64,000 nucleotides of DNA from Halorussus salinus (GTDB taxonomy: Archaea; Halobacteriota; Halobacteria; Halobacteriales; Haladaptataceae), in NCBI RefSeq assembly GCF_004765815.2, contig NZ_ML974129.1:1-64000 (forward strand), given 5' to 3'. The position numbers and the translations under genes are program-made. Below are positions 43,021-51,418 of the stretch, piece after piece (within the stretch, counting starts at the first letter, position 1; each line of letters starts with the position of its first letter). The notes beneath the pieces were generated by a model that worked only from the letters and a program-made list of their open reading frames with translations, was not told where the DNA came from and made no database searches.

Positions 43021-45168
43021 TTACTCGTCCGAATCGTCGTCGTGGAACCACTGGTCGGTCCACCGGAGGGTGCCGTTGACCACCAACGGTGCGAAATCGT
43101 CGCCGATTTTAGCGTCGACCTCTCTGAGTTGGTGTGTCGACTGTAATGACGCAGGGGCGACGTAGGATTCTGGACTCTCCTCGTTCCGGAAGTACGGCGT
43201 AACGACCATACCGTGGGAGCGGTCCGGGGGATTGTAACTTATGATCTCTGCTTCGACTGTTTCGTCCGGGTCGGGGCGATCTTCCGAGTCGAACTCTAAC
43301 GCTGCTATCACCGGCGTGGCATCTCTACACTGTGCCACCGTGACGTTCGGATCGCCGACCACGACGTAGTGGTGTCCGATACTGGTGTACTCGTCTACGA
43401 CTTCGAGTGCGCCCCCGACACCGAACCCGTAGTTGAGCAGTCGTGCAAACGTTTCGCCGACTTCGAGCGCGCCGAGATTACCGACATCGCCCCAGCTCAC
43501 GATTGCGGCGCGTGCCCCCGCTTCCAAGAGTGCAATTCCTTGATCGTGCGACCGACATGCGTTGAGTAGCACCGTCGTCGCACCGGTCTCCGGGAGCGTC
43601 TCGGCGTCGAGGAGACCGTCGGGGCACTGTAGTCCCCGACCGTCTACGTGGCCGATGAAGTGGAACAAGTCGTGGTCTTCAGACAATAGCGCCCGAAGCT
43701 CGTCGGTCGAGACGCCGAAGCGACAGTCCACGTCGAACGGGACTACGTCTCGATTTCCGTATACTTCCGAGACGGCGTCCCACTCCTCGCGCATCTCCTC
43801 GTCGTTGCAGACGACCGTTACCTCGATGACGCCGTCAGTCGATTCCGTTGGTTCGTGTTGGAACGCCGCCGGGTGGAATTTCGACCCGTGAACCGGCGTC
43901 CCGTCGCCGACCCACGCTCGCTCCATCGCCTCGGTCTCCGGAAGCGGAACGTACTCGCCGAAGTCGGGGACGCCAGCCGCTCGCTCGTCCGAGTAGTCCG
44001 GGAAGTTCGGTTCTGTGGACGTCGAATTGCGTTTGAACGAGTCTAGTGCTTCCAACTCGCGGTCCCGTCGAGCCTCGGAAGATGGAGAAAAATTCGGCGT
44101 CGATGGGGATTTCGTACGGATTATCGAGAGGTCGTTGACGATGTACGGTAGAACTTCCATGCTCTCGGCGACGGGGCGAGCGTAGACGACGCGGCCCCAT
44201 GTCGGTTTGGCTTCGTCTAGCACCGCCTCTGGTATCGAGAGGTAGGTTTCGAGACGTTCCGCCAACGGAGTTTCGTAGAGCGCCTCGGTGTCGAGATCGA
44301 CGAACGACTCGACCGCTCGGTGTTCGGCGAGGTCCGTCTGGTGAAATCCTTCGGTTCGGGTCACGCAGTCGAGAATGAACGCCTGTTTCAGTACTCGGGC
44401 GACCTTGTCTTCGAAGTCGTCACCGTCACCGAACGAGTGACTGAAGCCGTTCTCAGTGGTGAGTCGCGGCACTTCACCGGGGACGACGGTCGCCCCGAGG
44501 TAGTACGCCAGCGGGGCGACCGGTAGAACGTACCGGTACTCCGCCGGAACGTGAATCGTAACCCCGGTCTCGGGAACGTCGAGGTCGTCGGGAATCGACA
44601 GTTCGTCTCCTCGTTCGATGCGCGGCGGGTGTCCGCGCAGAGAGGGCCACGACCGCTCCGGAGTAGTCGTCTTCGGTGCCGATCCGAACGTCGATACTGC
44701 TCGCATAGCCGCTCTCGGTTCGTCGGGCACGGTTACGGTGGTTACGGGAGAAGTATGTATCGACCGCACCCCGACTTCGACGAGGGTTTCGGACCCGAAG
44801 TCGAACCGGTGTCGGTTTTCGGCCACGGACAGAGAGAACGACGACTCGATACGGAGGTAGAGAGTGAACAGTGTACCGATATCGAGCAAGTAATCGTCGG
44901 CGTCGAACTCCCAATTTCCACTCCGGTCGATGTCGCAGATGTGTGTCCCATCCTGTGCATCTCTGATTCCAATTAGCGGCTTCGTCGGAAGCGTAATACC
45001 AGATGTGACGAATCGTCGTGCGACTGTCACGGGGTAGACGAACCGCTCGGTGTCGGTCGGGGTCAACGACACCGGTTCGGGTGTGTGGAGGACGTAGCGA
45101 TGGCTCTCGATGGGGTCTACTATCTCCACGCCGGGTCGGTCGCCGAGCGAGTCAATTCGTGGTCGCAT
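43021..45168 (-). CDS. CHAT-domain (caspase-like) protein
   Basis: 715-aa protein. The C-terminal part (about 450-615) is a CHAT domain with the caspase-type dyad: HFIGH (His507) and LLNACRS (Cys538), followed by GARAAIVSWGDV and GETFARLLNYG. The N-terminal 440 residues have no recognised domain; there is a strand-rich part with repeated charged loops and a predicted helical core (about 250-330). The last 100 residues form a beta-rich tail. CHAT proteases cleave partner proteins in signalling and immunity. It is 72 nt downstream of the KaiC-like gene on the same strand, so both are probably one operon. Its third-position GC looks lower than that of neighbours. Confidence 0.88.
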   Translation of the reverse strand: MRPRIDSLGDRPGVEIVDPIESHRYVLHTPEPVSLTPTDTERFVYPVTVARRFVTSGITLPTKPLIGIRDAQDGTHICDIDRSGNWEFDADDYLLDIGTLFTLYLRIESSFSLSVAENRHRFDFGSETLVEVGVRSIHTSPVTTVTVPDEPRAAMRAVSTFGSAPKTTTPERSWPSLRGHPPRIERGDELSIPDDLDVPETGVTIHVPAEYRYVLPVAPLAYYLGATVVPGEVPRLTTENGFSHSFGDGDDFEDKVARVLKQAFILDCVTRTEGFHQTDLAEHRAVESFVDLDTEALYETPLAERLETYLSIPEAVLDEAKPTWGRVVYARPVAESMEVLPYIVNDLSIIRTKSPSTPNFSPSSEARRDRELEALDSFKRNSTSTEPNFPDYSDERAAGVPDFGEYVPLPETEAMERAWVGDGTPVHGSKFHPAAFQHEPTESTDGVIEVTVVCNDEEMREEWDAVSEVYGNRDVVPFDVDCRFGVSTDELRALLSEDHDLFHFIGHVDGRGLQCPDGLLDAETLPETGATTVLLNACRSHDQGIALLEAGARAAIVSWGDVGNLGALEVGETFARLLNYGFGVGGALEVVDEYTSIGHHYVVVGDPNVTVAQCRDATPVIAALEFDSEDRPDPDETVEAEIISYNPPDRSHGMVVTPYFRNEESPESYVAPASLQSTHQLREVDAKIGDDFAPLVVNGTLRWTDQWFHDDDSDE

Positions 45169-45240
45169 GCTTCTGAACGTCTCCGCTGGTCTATGGTCGC
45201 GGCAAGCAGTCGGGTCGGCTAGTCCGGTTTGCCCGGTCGG

Positions 45241-46005
45241 TCATAGGGGGAACCAGTCGGTCACTAAGTCGCGACTCGCGACGCGCCAGCGCTCCTCGGC
45301 GTGGTGGCCGTCGCGGCCGCTGTCGACCGCGCGTATCTCGACCACGGCGTCGAAGTCGTCGGCGATTCGTTGGACGCGCTCGCTGTCGTACGGTTCGGTC
45401 AGGACGTAGTGGCCCATCGCGTCGTAGTCGGTGACGTAGCCGGTGACGACTTGGAGACAGCGGCGCACGACGCCAGCGTCGTAGTGTTCGAAGAGCGCCC
45501 CGAGCGAATCGACGCCGACGCGCAGTTGGGCCGGACGAAGCCCGCCCGCGTGGCGGTTGAACGTCGCCATCGACTCGGCCAGTTCCGCCTGCAGGCCAGC
45601 GAGTTGCGGGTCCACGACGCGCCGCTCCGAGAGGTCGCCCAGCGGCGGCGTCTCGGGCGGGTCATCGCTCTCTACGACCGACCGAGGAGGCGACGCGTGG
45701 TTGACGATCTCGGTCGTCTCGCCGAACTCGCCGGGCGTCTCGTCGGGGTCGGGGAGGCGCTCGACGACGCTCTGGGCGCTCGCGTCGGTCACCGCGAGGA
45801 GCCGGTACCGCTGTTCGTCGGTCCCCCCGAGCAGTCCCGCGCTGGCTTCGGTAAACAGGCGGCGCGGCGCGTCCCCGACCACCAAGAGGTTACACCCGTC
45901 GGCCTTCAACTCCCGTAGCACGTCGAGAAACCGAGGAGGCTCCTCCGAGGCAGTCACATCGTCGCCCGAGCCGCTCCCCCGATACCCGGAACTCCCTGCA
46001 CTCAT
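45241..46005 (-). CDS. degenerate RecA/KaiC-like protein (DUF7504-like)
   Basis: 254-aa protein. CNLLVVGDAPRRLFTEASAG (38-57) stands where a KaiC/RadA P-loop would be, but the GxxxxGK[ST] residues are lost (GDAPRRLF). A later block LRVGVDSLGALFEHYD (161-176) resembles the Walker B strand, and AMGHYVLTEPYDSE (196-209) the following strand, so the fold is probably RecA-like without ATP hydrolysis. The start at 46005 fits a TATA-like box; ATG 46047 is less likely. It is cotranscribed with the CHAT gene. Confidence 0.72.
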   Translation of the reverse strand: MSAGSSGYRGSGSGDDVTASEEPPRFLDVLRELKADGCNLLVVGDAPRRLFTEASAGLLGGTDEQRYRLLAVTDASAQSVVERLPDPDETPGEFGETTEIVNHASPPRSVVESDDPPETPPLGDLSERRVVDPQLAGLQAELAESMATFNRHAGGLRPAQLRVGVDSLGALFEHYDAGVVRRCLQVVTGYVTDYDAMGHYVLTEPYDSERVQRIADDFDAVVEIRAVDSGRDGHHAEERWRVASRDLVTDWFPL

Positions 46006-46030
46006 TGAGCAACCGGTTGCAGATGTATAG

Positions 46031-46038
46031 TTAATAAA
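46031..46038 (-). promoter_or_regulatory. TATA box for the KaiC-like/CHAT operon
   Basis: Read on the minus strand, TTTATTAA is centred 29 nt before the ATG at 46005, the right spacing for leaderless transcription. It lies in a 189-nt divergent intergenic region shared with the zinc-ribbon gene. Confidence 0.65.
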
Positions 46039-46160
46039 CTTTCGCACCGACGAGAGCAGAAATCTGGACTCCGAATCGGTCGATTCGCCGGGGTTTTCGC
46101 GGCGAGAATCCTAGTATGCGGTAAAATACCGTGTATGCCTCGATATCCAATTAGGACAAC

Positions 46161-46168
46161 CATTAACA
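46161..46168 (+). promoter_or_regulatory. TATA-like box for the 47-aa zinc-ribbon gene
   Basis: cattaaca is centred 30 nt before the ATG at 46195. It is weaker than the divergent box and is proposed mostly from its position. Confidence 0.4.
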
Positions 46169-46194
46169 CCGACTTCGTGTGAACTGTTACCACG

Positions 46195-46338
46195 ATGGTT
46201 CGGACTGATTCCTACCGACCGGGGACCGCGACCTACGAGTGCAACGACTGTCTGGAACGCGTGCGGTCGAGCGACTTTCCGGGACCGTGCCCAGAGTGTG
46301 ACGGTGAGATGCGGAACATCGCCGTCCCGCGGGAGTGA
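46195..46338 (+). CDS. 47-aa zinc-ribbon (rubrerythrin-like) protein
   Basis: Small protein read directly from the sequence: MVRTDSYRPGTATYECNDCL at the start and a second knuckle PCPECDGEMRN. The two CxxC pairs (C16/C19 and C32/C35) make a single rubredoxin/rubrerythrin-like zinc site. The stop TGA is at 46336. Such small zinc proteins occur beside the KaiC-like family in haloarchaea, as I recall. It is divergent from the KaiC-like/CHAT pair and may be a partner. Confidence 0.82.
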   Translation: MVRTDSYRPGTATYECNDCLERVRSSDFPGPCPECDGEMRNIAVPRE

Positions 46339-46378
46339 GACGTTCGCTCCGACGCTCCTCGTCGGCTACCGACCCGAT

Positions 46379-48595
46379 TCAGGCGTTCCCGTCGGCCCAG
46401 TCGAGCGCCGCGGCGAGGTCTGTCTCGGGCGGCGAGCAGGCGAATTCCCGGCAGACGTAGACTGTCGGCTCGCCGTCCCTCTGGCCGCGCTCGGCCCAGA
46501 TGGGCGGGATATCGGCGAGGTCAAGCCGGTCGAGCCACGTCGATAGCTCGTCGTCGGTCGGCGGTCTGCGCGACAGCAGGCGCGTCGGCAGGTAGCGGTC
46601 GGCGAGTTCGTCGCGCCACGACTCGGGTAGCTCGTCGGCGACCGCGGTAATCTCCAGCGACCCGCGAGCGTAGCGGTCGGCCGCCAACGCGAGCGACGCG
46701 TGCTGGAGCGGGTTCGACCGAATCTCCCGTCCTCGGGTTTCGAGGACGCGCTCGGCAACGTCGGCGTACTCGTCGTGTCGGGCGCTCTCGGCGTTCGCGT
46801 CGGGCCTGAACGCCGCGAGCGCGAGGAGGGCGTCAGTCGCGACGCCCAAGCTGGAGGGCGTCGATTGGTCGTGTGGCTCTTGGGGGCGAGCGACTAGCTC
46901 CTCGCCGCGTTCGGGGGTGAAGTAGATGGTCCCGGCCTCGGCGTCCCAAAACTGGGCGACGATGGCGTCCGCGAGGTCGAGCGCGAAGCCGAGGTGGTCG
47001 GGGTCGCCCGTGGCCTCGTAGCAGTTCAGCGCGCCGCGCGCGAGGAAGGCGTAGTCTTCGAGGTAGCCCTCGATGGCCACGTCGCCGTCCTTGAAGCGTC
47101 GGGACAGTCGCCCCGTCTCGCCGTCCTCGTGCCACAACTCCTCGCGGACGAACCCGAGCGCGTCCGCGGCGAGGTCGGCGTAGTGGTCGTCGTCGAGGAC
47201 GAGCGCGCCCTCCGCGAGCGCCGAAATCATGAGGCCGTTCCAGCCAGCCAGCACCTTCTCGTCGCGCCGGGGTCGAACGCGCTCCTCGCGGGCGGCGAAG
47301 ACCTGTTCGCGGGCGGCCTCGACGGTCTCCTCGACTTCCTCCTCGGACAGGTCGTACTCGTCGGCGAGGTCCGGAATCGACTCGCTGACGGTCAGGACGG
47401 TCTTGCCCTCGAAGTTGCCCGACTCGGTGACGCCGAAGCGGTCGCAGAAGAGGTCGGCGGCGGTCTCGGCGTCGATGTCGGCGTCACCGTCCGCGCCCTC
47501 CCAGTCGTCGCCCTCGATGGCGTCGCGGATTTGGTCGGGCGTCCAGACGTAGAACTTGCCCTCCTCGCCGTCGCTCTGAGCGTCGAGCGTGCTGTAGAAC
47601 CCGCCTTCCGGATGGGTCAGTTCGCGCTCCACGAACTCGAAGGTCCGTCGTGCGGCGGTCGCGTAGCGGTCGTCGCCCGCGACCTGATACCCGGCGAGCA
47701 TGGCGCGCGAGATTTCGGCCTCGTCGTAGAGCATCTTCTCGAAGTGGGGCACGACCCACTCGCGGTCCACGGTGTAGCGGTGGAACCCGCCGCCCAACTG
47801 GTCGAACAGGCCGCCGTCGGCCATCGCGGAGAGGGCTTCCGTGGCGACCGCGCGGTACTCCTCGGCCGTTTCGTCGTCCGCCCCGCCCTCGCGCTCGGCG
47901 CGCTCGGCGGCACGCAAGAGGAGGTGGATTCTGCCCGCTTGGGGGAACTTCTGACCGGTTCCGAACCCACCGTGTTCGCGGTCGGCGCTTCGGACCGCGG
48001 CGTCGGCCGCCGTTTCCAGCAGGTCCGCGCCGGGTGCCTCGCCGGGGTCGGGGACGGATTCGAGTTCGCCCTCGATGGCGTCGGTCCACTGGTCGGCCCG
48101 GCGGTCCATCTCCCGGCGCTCGTCGTCGTCGGCCCACGACTCGGCGATGTTTTCGAGGAGTTCGCCGAAGCCGGGTTGGCCGCGCTTGGCCTCCTTGGGG
48201 AAGTAGGTCCCGACGTAGAACGGGCGGCCGTCGGGCGTGAGCCACACCGACAGGGGCCACCCGCCACGGCCGGAGACGGCCTGACAGATGGTCTGGTAGA
48301 TGCTGTCGAGGTCGGGGCGCTCCTCGCGGTCCACCTTGATAGGGACGAAGTTCTCGTTGAGGAGGTCGGCTATCTCCTCGTCCTCGAAGCTCTCGTCTTC
48401 CATGACGTGACACCAGTGACACGCCGAGTAGCCCACCGACAGGAAGATGGGCACGTCGCGCTCCGCGGCGGCGTCGAGCGCGGCGTCGTCCCACGGTTGC
48501 CAGTTGACCGGGTTGTCGGCGTGCTGGCGGAGATAGGGGCTTTCCTCCTCGTCGAGTCGATTGCGCGCGGTGGGGTCGGCGTCGGTGTTCGTCAT
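46379..48595 (-). CDS. YyaL/SSP411-type thioredoxin-domain protein
   Basis: 738-aa protein. The N-terminal DUF255 thioredoxin-like domain (about 14-175) has GYSACHWCHVM with the CxxC pair C59/C62 and the family signature VDREERPDLD. The rest (about 180-735) is an (alpha/alpha)6 barrel like N-acylglucosamine 2-epimerases, with GGFHRYTVD and LAGWNGLMISAL. The family is widespread; its biological role is unclear. The start at 48595 has a TATA-like cctttacg about 27 nt upstream, and the longer frame is an antisense shadow. Confidence 0.94.
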   Translation of the reverse strand: MTNTDADPTARNRLDEEESPYLRQHADNPVNWQPWDDAALDAAAERDVPIFLSVGYSACHWCHVMEDESFEDEEIADLLNENFVPIKVDREERPDLDSIYQTICQAVSGRGGWPLSVWLTPDGRPFYVGTYFPKEAKRGQPGFGELLENIAESWADDDERREMDRRADQWTDAIEGELESVPDPGEAPGADLLETAADAAVRSADREHGGFGTGQKFPQAGRIHLLLRAAERAEREGGADDETAEEYRAVATEALSAMADGGLFDQLGGGFHRYTVDREWVVPHFEKMLYDEAEISRAMLAGYQVAGDDRYATAARRTFEFVERELTHPEGGFYSTLDAQSDGEEGKFYVWTPDQIRDAIEGDDWEGADGDADIDAETAADLFCDRFGVTESGNFEGKTVLTVSESIPDLADEYDLSEEEVEETVEAAREQVFAAREERVRPRRDEKVLAGWNGLMISALAEGALVLDDDHYADLAADALGFVREELWHEDGETGRLSRRFKDGDVAIEGYLEDYAFLARGALNCYEATGDPDHLGFALDLADAIVAQFWDAEAGTIYFTPERGEELVARPQEPHDQSTPSSLGVATDALLALAAFRPDANAESARHDEYADVAERVLETRGREIRSNPLQHASLALAADRYARGSLEITAVADELPESWRDELADRYLPTRLLSRRPPTDDELSTWLDRLDLADIPPIWAERGQRDGEPTVYVCREFACSPPETDLAAALDWADGNA

Positions 48596-48901
48596 GTTTC
48601 GAGCGAGGGGCTTGAGCGACGTAAAGGCGGGGTTCGCGGCCACGCAGGGCGTCGATGGGTGTCGGTTTTCGAGGTTTCGGGGACTTTCGAGGCGGTCTCG
48701 GCTCCGAGAGTCGCGGGTACGTTCCCCGGAAATTCGGTCGTCGCCGTTCTGGCCGCCGCCGAAGACACCAGTACACCGACTCGAAGACTCCCTATACAAT
48801 GCTAAAACATAGGCACACAATCTCGACTTCGCCACGCTATCACGAACCACTTGGAAATCCGAGGAGTGAGTTTTTCATTGCGCGAGCGAGAACCCTCCTA
48901 C
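48596..48901. other. 306-nt divergent intergenic region
   Basis: Between the YyaL-type gene and the DUF5789-like gene. It holds the minus-strand promoter near 48617-48630 and a plus-strand T-rich box gtttttcatt near 48870-48879, about 27 nt before the ATG at 48902. Nothing else is evident. Confidence 0.5.
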
Positions 48902-49231
48902 ATGGGCGTGAGGCCACCATCGTCGAACTCGGACGAGGGTCCCGACGTTATCGAATTCGGCATCGCCGAGGTCGCGGCCGAACTCGACGGCGGGAACCTC
49001 TCGTTTCCGGCGACCGGCGACGAAATCGTGCAGGCACTCTCGGACCCGCGCATCAAGTACGACGCCGACGGCCACACCGTGCCGCTCTCGGAGGCCGTCT
49101 CGGACGTGGAGCGCGAGGAGTTCGAGGACAAACAGGAGTTCCTGAACGCCCTCCACCCAGTCTTCGAACACTATCGGAACTCCCGGACGCCGAGCGTCAT
49201 CGAGCGCGTTCGGTCCGCCTTGCCACTCTGA
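48902..49231 (+). CDS. DUF5789-like small protein
   Basis: 109-aa acidic protein. After a Ser/Asp-rich N-terminus comes a domain with EFGIAEVAAELDGGNLSFPA, ATGDEIVQALSDPRIKYDAD and a C-terminal LNALHPVFEHYRN helix, similar to haloarchaeal DUF5789/DUF2795-like proteins. Function is unknown. The ATG at 48902 has a T-rich box at the usual distance; an upstream in-frame ATG at 48851 is less supported. Confidence 0.78.
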   Translation: MGVRPPSSNSDEGPDVIEFGIAEVAAELDGGNLSFPATGDEIVQALSDPRIKYDADGHTVPLSEAVSDVEREEFEDKQEFLNALHPVFEHYRNSRTPSVIERVRSALPL

Positions 49232-49601
49232 ATCCGGAACGCTGTCTGTTTTCCCACGGATTTCTGATTCGGTATCGAGTTCGGTTCGGGATGGTGCTTC
49301 ATTTAGGCGGTGACCGCACGGCAACAGCAGACTGCACCGCGACCCCAGACCACGCTATTGCCGACAAAAAGGAGTCTCCCGCACCGCCCCGCACGGCACC
49401 GCTCCTCGTCCTCCCCAACCGCCTACGTTGCTCGGTCGCTTCGCTCCACTGCGCTACTCGGCCCTCGCGCGCTTGGCGAACCACGAGGGTTCGCCAGCAC
49501 GCGCCGGGTGGTCCGTAGAACCGCTCACGTTCGGTGGTCCGCCGGGTACCGTGCGCCGGGAGGGCTGTCGAGGAGTCCCGACCGAACTCCTCGCCCGCGG
49601 C
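49232..49601. other. 370-nt intergenic region, no gene found
   Basis: GC-rich, with direct and inverted short repeats, for example the gcggtgaccgc symmetric unit near 49306-49317 and the hairpin listed at 49474-49496. No reading frame shows haloarchaeal codon use. It separates convergent genes, so bidirectional terminators are expected here. Confidence 0.55.
49474..49496. repeat. 9-bp inverted repeat
   Basis: TGGCGAACC (49474-49482) and GGTTCGCCA (49488-49496) flank a 5-nt loop; flanking GCGCG and CGCGC runs allow a longer imperfect stem. It may end transcripts of the convergent genes. Confidence 0.6.
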
Positions 49602-51329
49602 TCACTGCCCGTCCACGTCGGCCTCCGCCTCGGCGTCGTCTTGGAGTTCCGTCCGGCGAATCTTCCCCGTCACGGTCTTGGGAAGCTCTTCCACGAACTC
49701 GATTTCGCGGGGGTACTCGTGGGCCGATAGCTCCTCGCGGACGTGAGTCCTGATGTCGTCTTTCAGGTCTCCGGAGGGGTCCGCGTCCGCGCTCGGGACG
49801 ACGTAGGCTTTCACGATGTTGCCGCGCTCGCGGTCGGGCTTGGGCACGACCGCGCCCTCTGCGACCGCGGGATGCTCGCCGAGCGAACTCTCGACCTCGA
49901 AGGGACCGATGCGGTAGCCCGACGAGATTATCACGTCGTCTGCTCGGCCCTCGAACCAGAAGTAGCCCTCGTCGTCTTTTCTGGCGAGGTCGCCCGAGAG
50001 GTACCACTCGCCGTCCGGCCCCTCCACGAAGCAGTTGGCGGTCTTCTCGGGCTTGTTCCAGTACTCCGCGAAGAAGCAGGGGAAATCGGGGCGCTCCGCG
50101 ATTTCGCCCGTTTCGCCCGGTTCCACCGGTTCGCCGGTTTGGGGGTCCACCACGTCGGCCTCGATGCCGGGCAGGGGTTTGCCCATGCTCCCCGGTTTCA
50201 ACTCCATCGTCGGGTAGTTGTTGATGACCATGTTCCCCGTCTCGGTCTGGCCGTAGGTGTCGTGGACGGTGACGCCCAGCGTCTCCTCGCCCCAATCGAC
50301 CACGCCCGCCGAGAGCGGTTCGCCGATGGAGAGGGCGTGGCGCAAATCGAGGTCCGCGCCGTCCAGCACCTCGTCGTTCTCCCGGAGCATCCGGTAGGCC
50401 GTGGGCACGCTGAACAGCACCGAGATGGGGTACTCGTCCAGCAGGTCGGCCCACTCCTCGGCGTCGAACTCGCCCTCGTAGGTGAACAGCGACGCGCCCC
50501 AGAACCACGCGCCGAGCGCGTTGATGGGACCCGTGAGCCATCCGAGGTCGCCCGTGGACCAGTAGAGGTCGTCGGGTTGGAGGTCCACCGCGTACTTCTG
50601 TGTCGCGGCGACTCCGGCGACCCACCGCTGTTTGTGCAGGACGCCCTTCGCCAGTCCGGTCGTCCCGCTAGTGTAGTAGAGCAGGGCGTCGTCTTCTCCG
50701 CCGGTCCGGGCCGCCTCGTACTCGTCGCTCGCGGCGTCGAGCGCGTCCGAGAACGCGACATCTCGGTCACCGACGCCTTCGCCGCGGTCCACCACGACGA
50801 CGTGTTCGACCGAGGAGACATCGGCCAGCGCCTCGCCGACCGTCTCGCGGTTGTCGCTGGTCGTCACCACGACCGAGGCGTCGCAGTCGTCCAGTCGGTA
50901 GGAGATGCCGTCGGGACCGAACCGCTCGTTGACGCCGCCGAAGACGGCACCGCGCTTGAGCGTCCCGACCAGCGCCACGTAGTGTTCCGGAATTCGGGGC
51001 ATGTACGAGAACACGCGCTCGCCGCGTTCGACGCCCAACTCTTCGAGGAGGTTGGCGAACCGGTTCGACCGGTCGGCCAGTTCCGCGAAGGTCAACGTCG
51101 TCAGTTCGCCGTCGGTCCCGACCTGCCGGAGCGCGACGTTCTCTCCTCGCGGCTCCGCCGCTCGGCTTTCCGAGGCGCTTCGCGGCTCGCTCTCTGCGTG
51201 GCGGTCGCAGACCTCGTGGCCCACGTTGAGTTCGCCGGGCGCGTCCCAGTCGGCCTCGTCGTACACATCGTCCCACGAGAACGATTCGCGCACTTTGTCG
51301 TAGTCCGAGAGGTTGTGGCTCTCTGCCAT
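49602..51329 (-). CDS. AMP-forming acyl-CoA (acetyl-CoA-like) synthetase
   Basis: 575-aa adenylate-forming enzyme that activates a short-chain carboxylic acid to its CoA thioester. The P-loop YYTSGTTGLAKGVLH (about 238-252), adenine-binding DTYGQTETGN, the SGDLARKDDEGY block with the hinge Asp, and the C-terminal PKTVTGKIRR with the catalytic Lys are all present. It is closer to the acetate/propionate/medium-chain group than to long-chain FadD. The start at 51329 (MAESHNL) is supported by an AT-rich box about 29 nt upstream; TTG 51347 and ATG 51341 are alternatives. Confidence 0.93.
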   Translation of the reverse strand: MAESHNLSDYDKVRESFSWDDVYDEADWDAPGELNVGHEVCDRHAESEPRSASESRAAEPRGENVALRQVGTDGELTTLTFAELADRSNRFANLLEELGVERGERVFSYMPRIPEHYVALVGTLKRGAVFGGVNERFGPDGISYRLDDCDASVVVTTSDNRETVGEALADVSSVEHVVVVDRGEGVGDRDVAFSDALDAASDEYEAARTGGEDDALLYYTSGTTGLAKGVLHKQRWVAGVAATQKYAVDLQPDDLYWSTGDLGWLTGPINALGAWFWGASLFTYEGEFDAEEWADLLDEYPISVLFSVPTAYRMLRENDEVLDGADLDLRHALSIGEPLSAGVVDWGEETLGVTVHDTYGQTETGNMVINNYPTMELKPGSMGKPLPGIEADVVDPQTGEPVEPGETGEIAERPDFPCFFAEYWNKPEKTANCFVEGPDGEWYLSGDLARKDDEGYFWFEGRADDVIISSGYRIGPFEVESSLGEHPAVAEGAVVPKPDRERGNIVKAYVVPSADADPSGDLKDDIRTHVREELSAHEYPREIEFVEELPKTVTGKIRRTELQDDAEAEADVDGQ

Positions 51330-51418
51330 ACGGAACACCATACTCAATTAACAGAAATAATTCTACCGTCGATTTCCGTCCGCGGGAAACTAACGGTCCG
51401 TCGATGGCGCGCGGCCAC

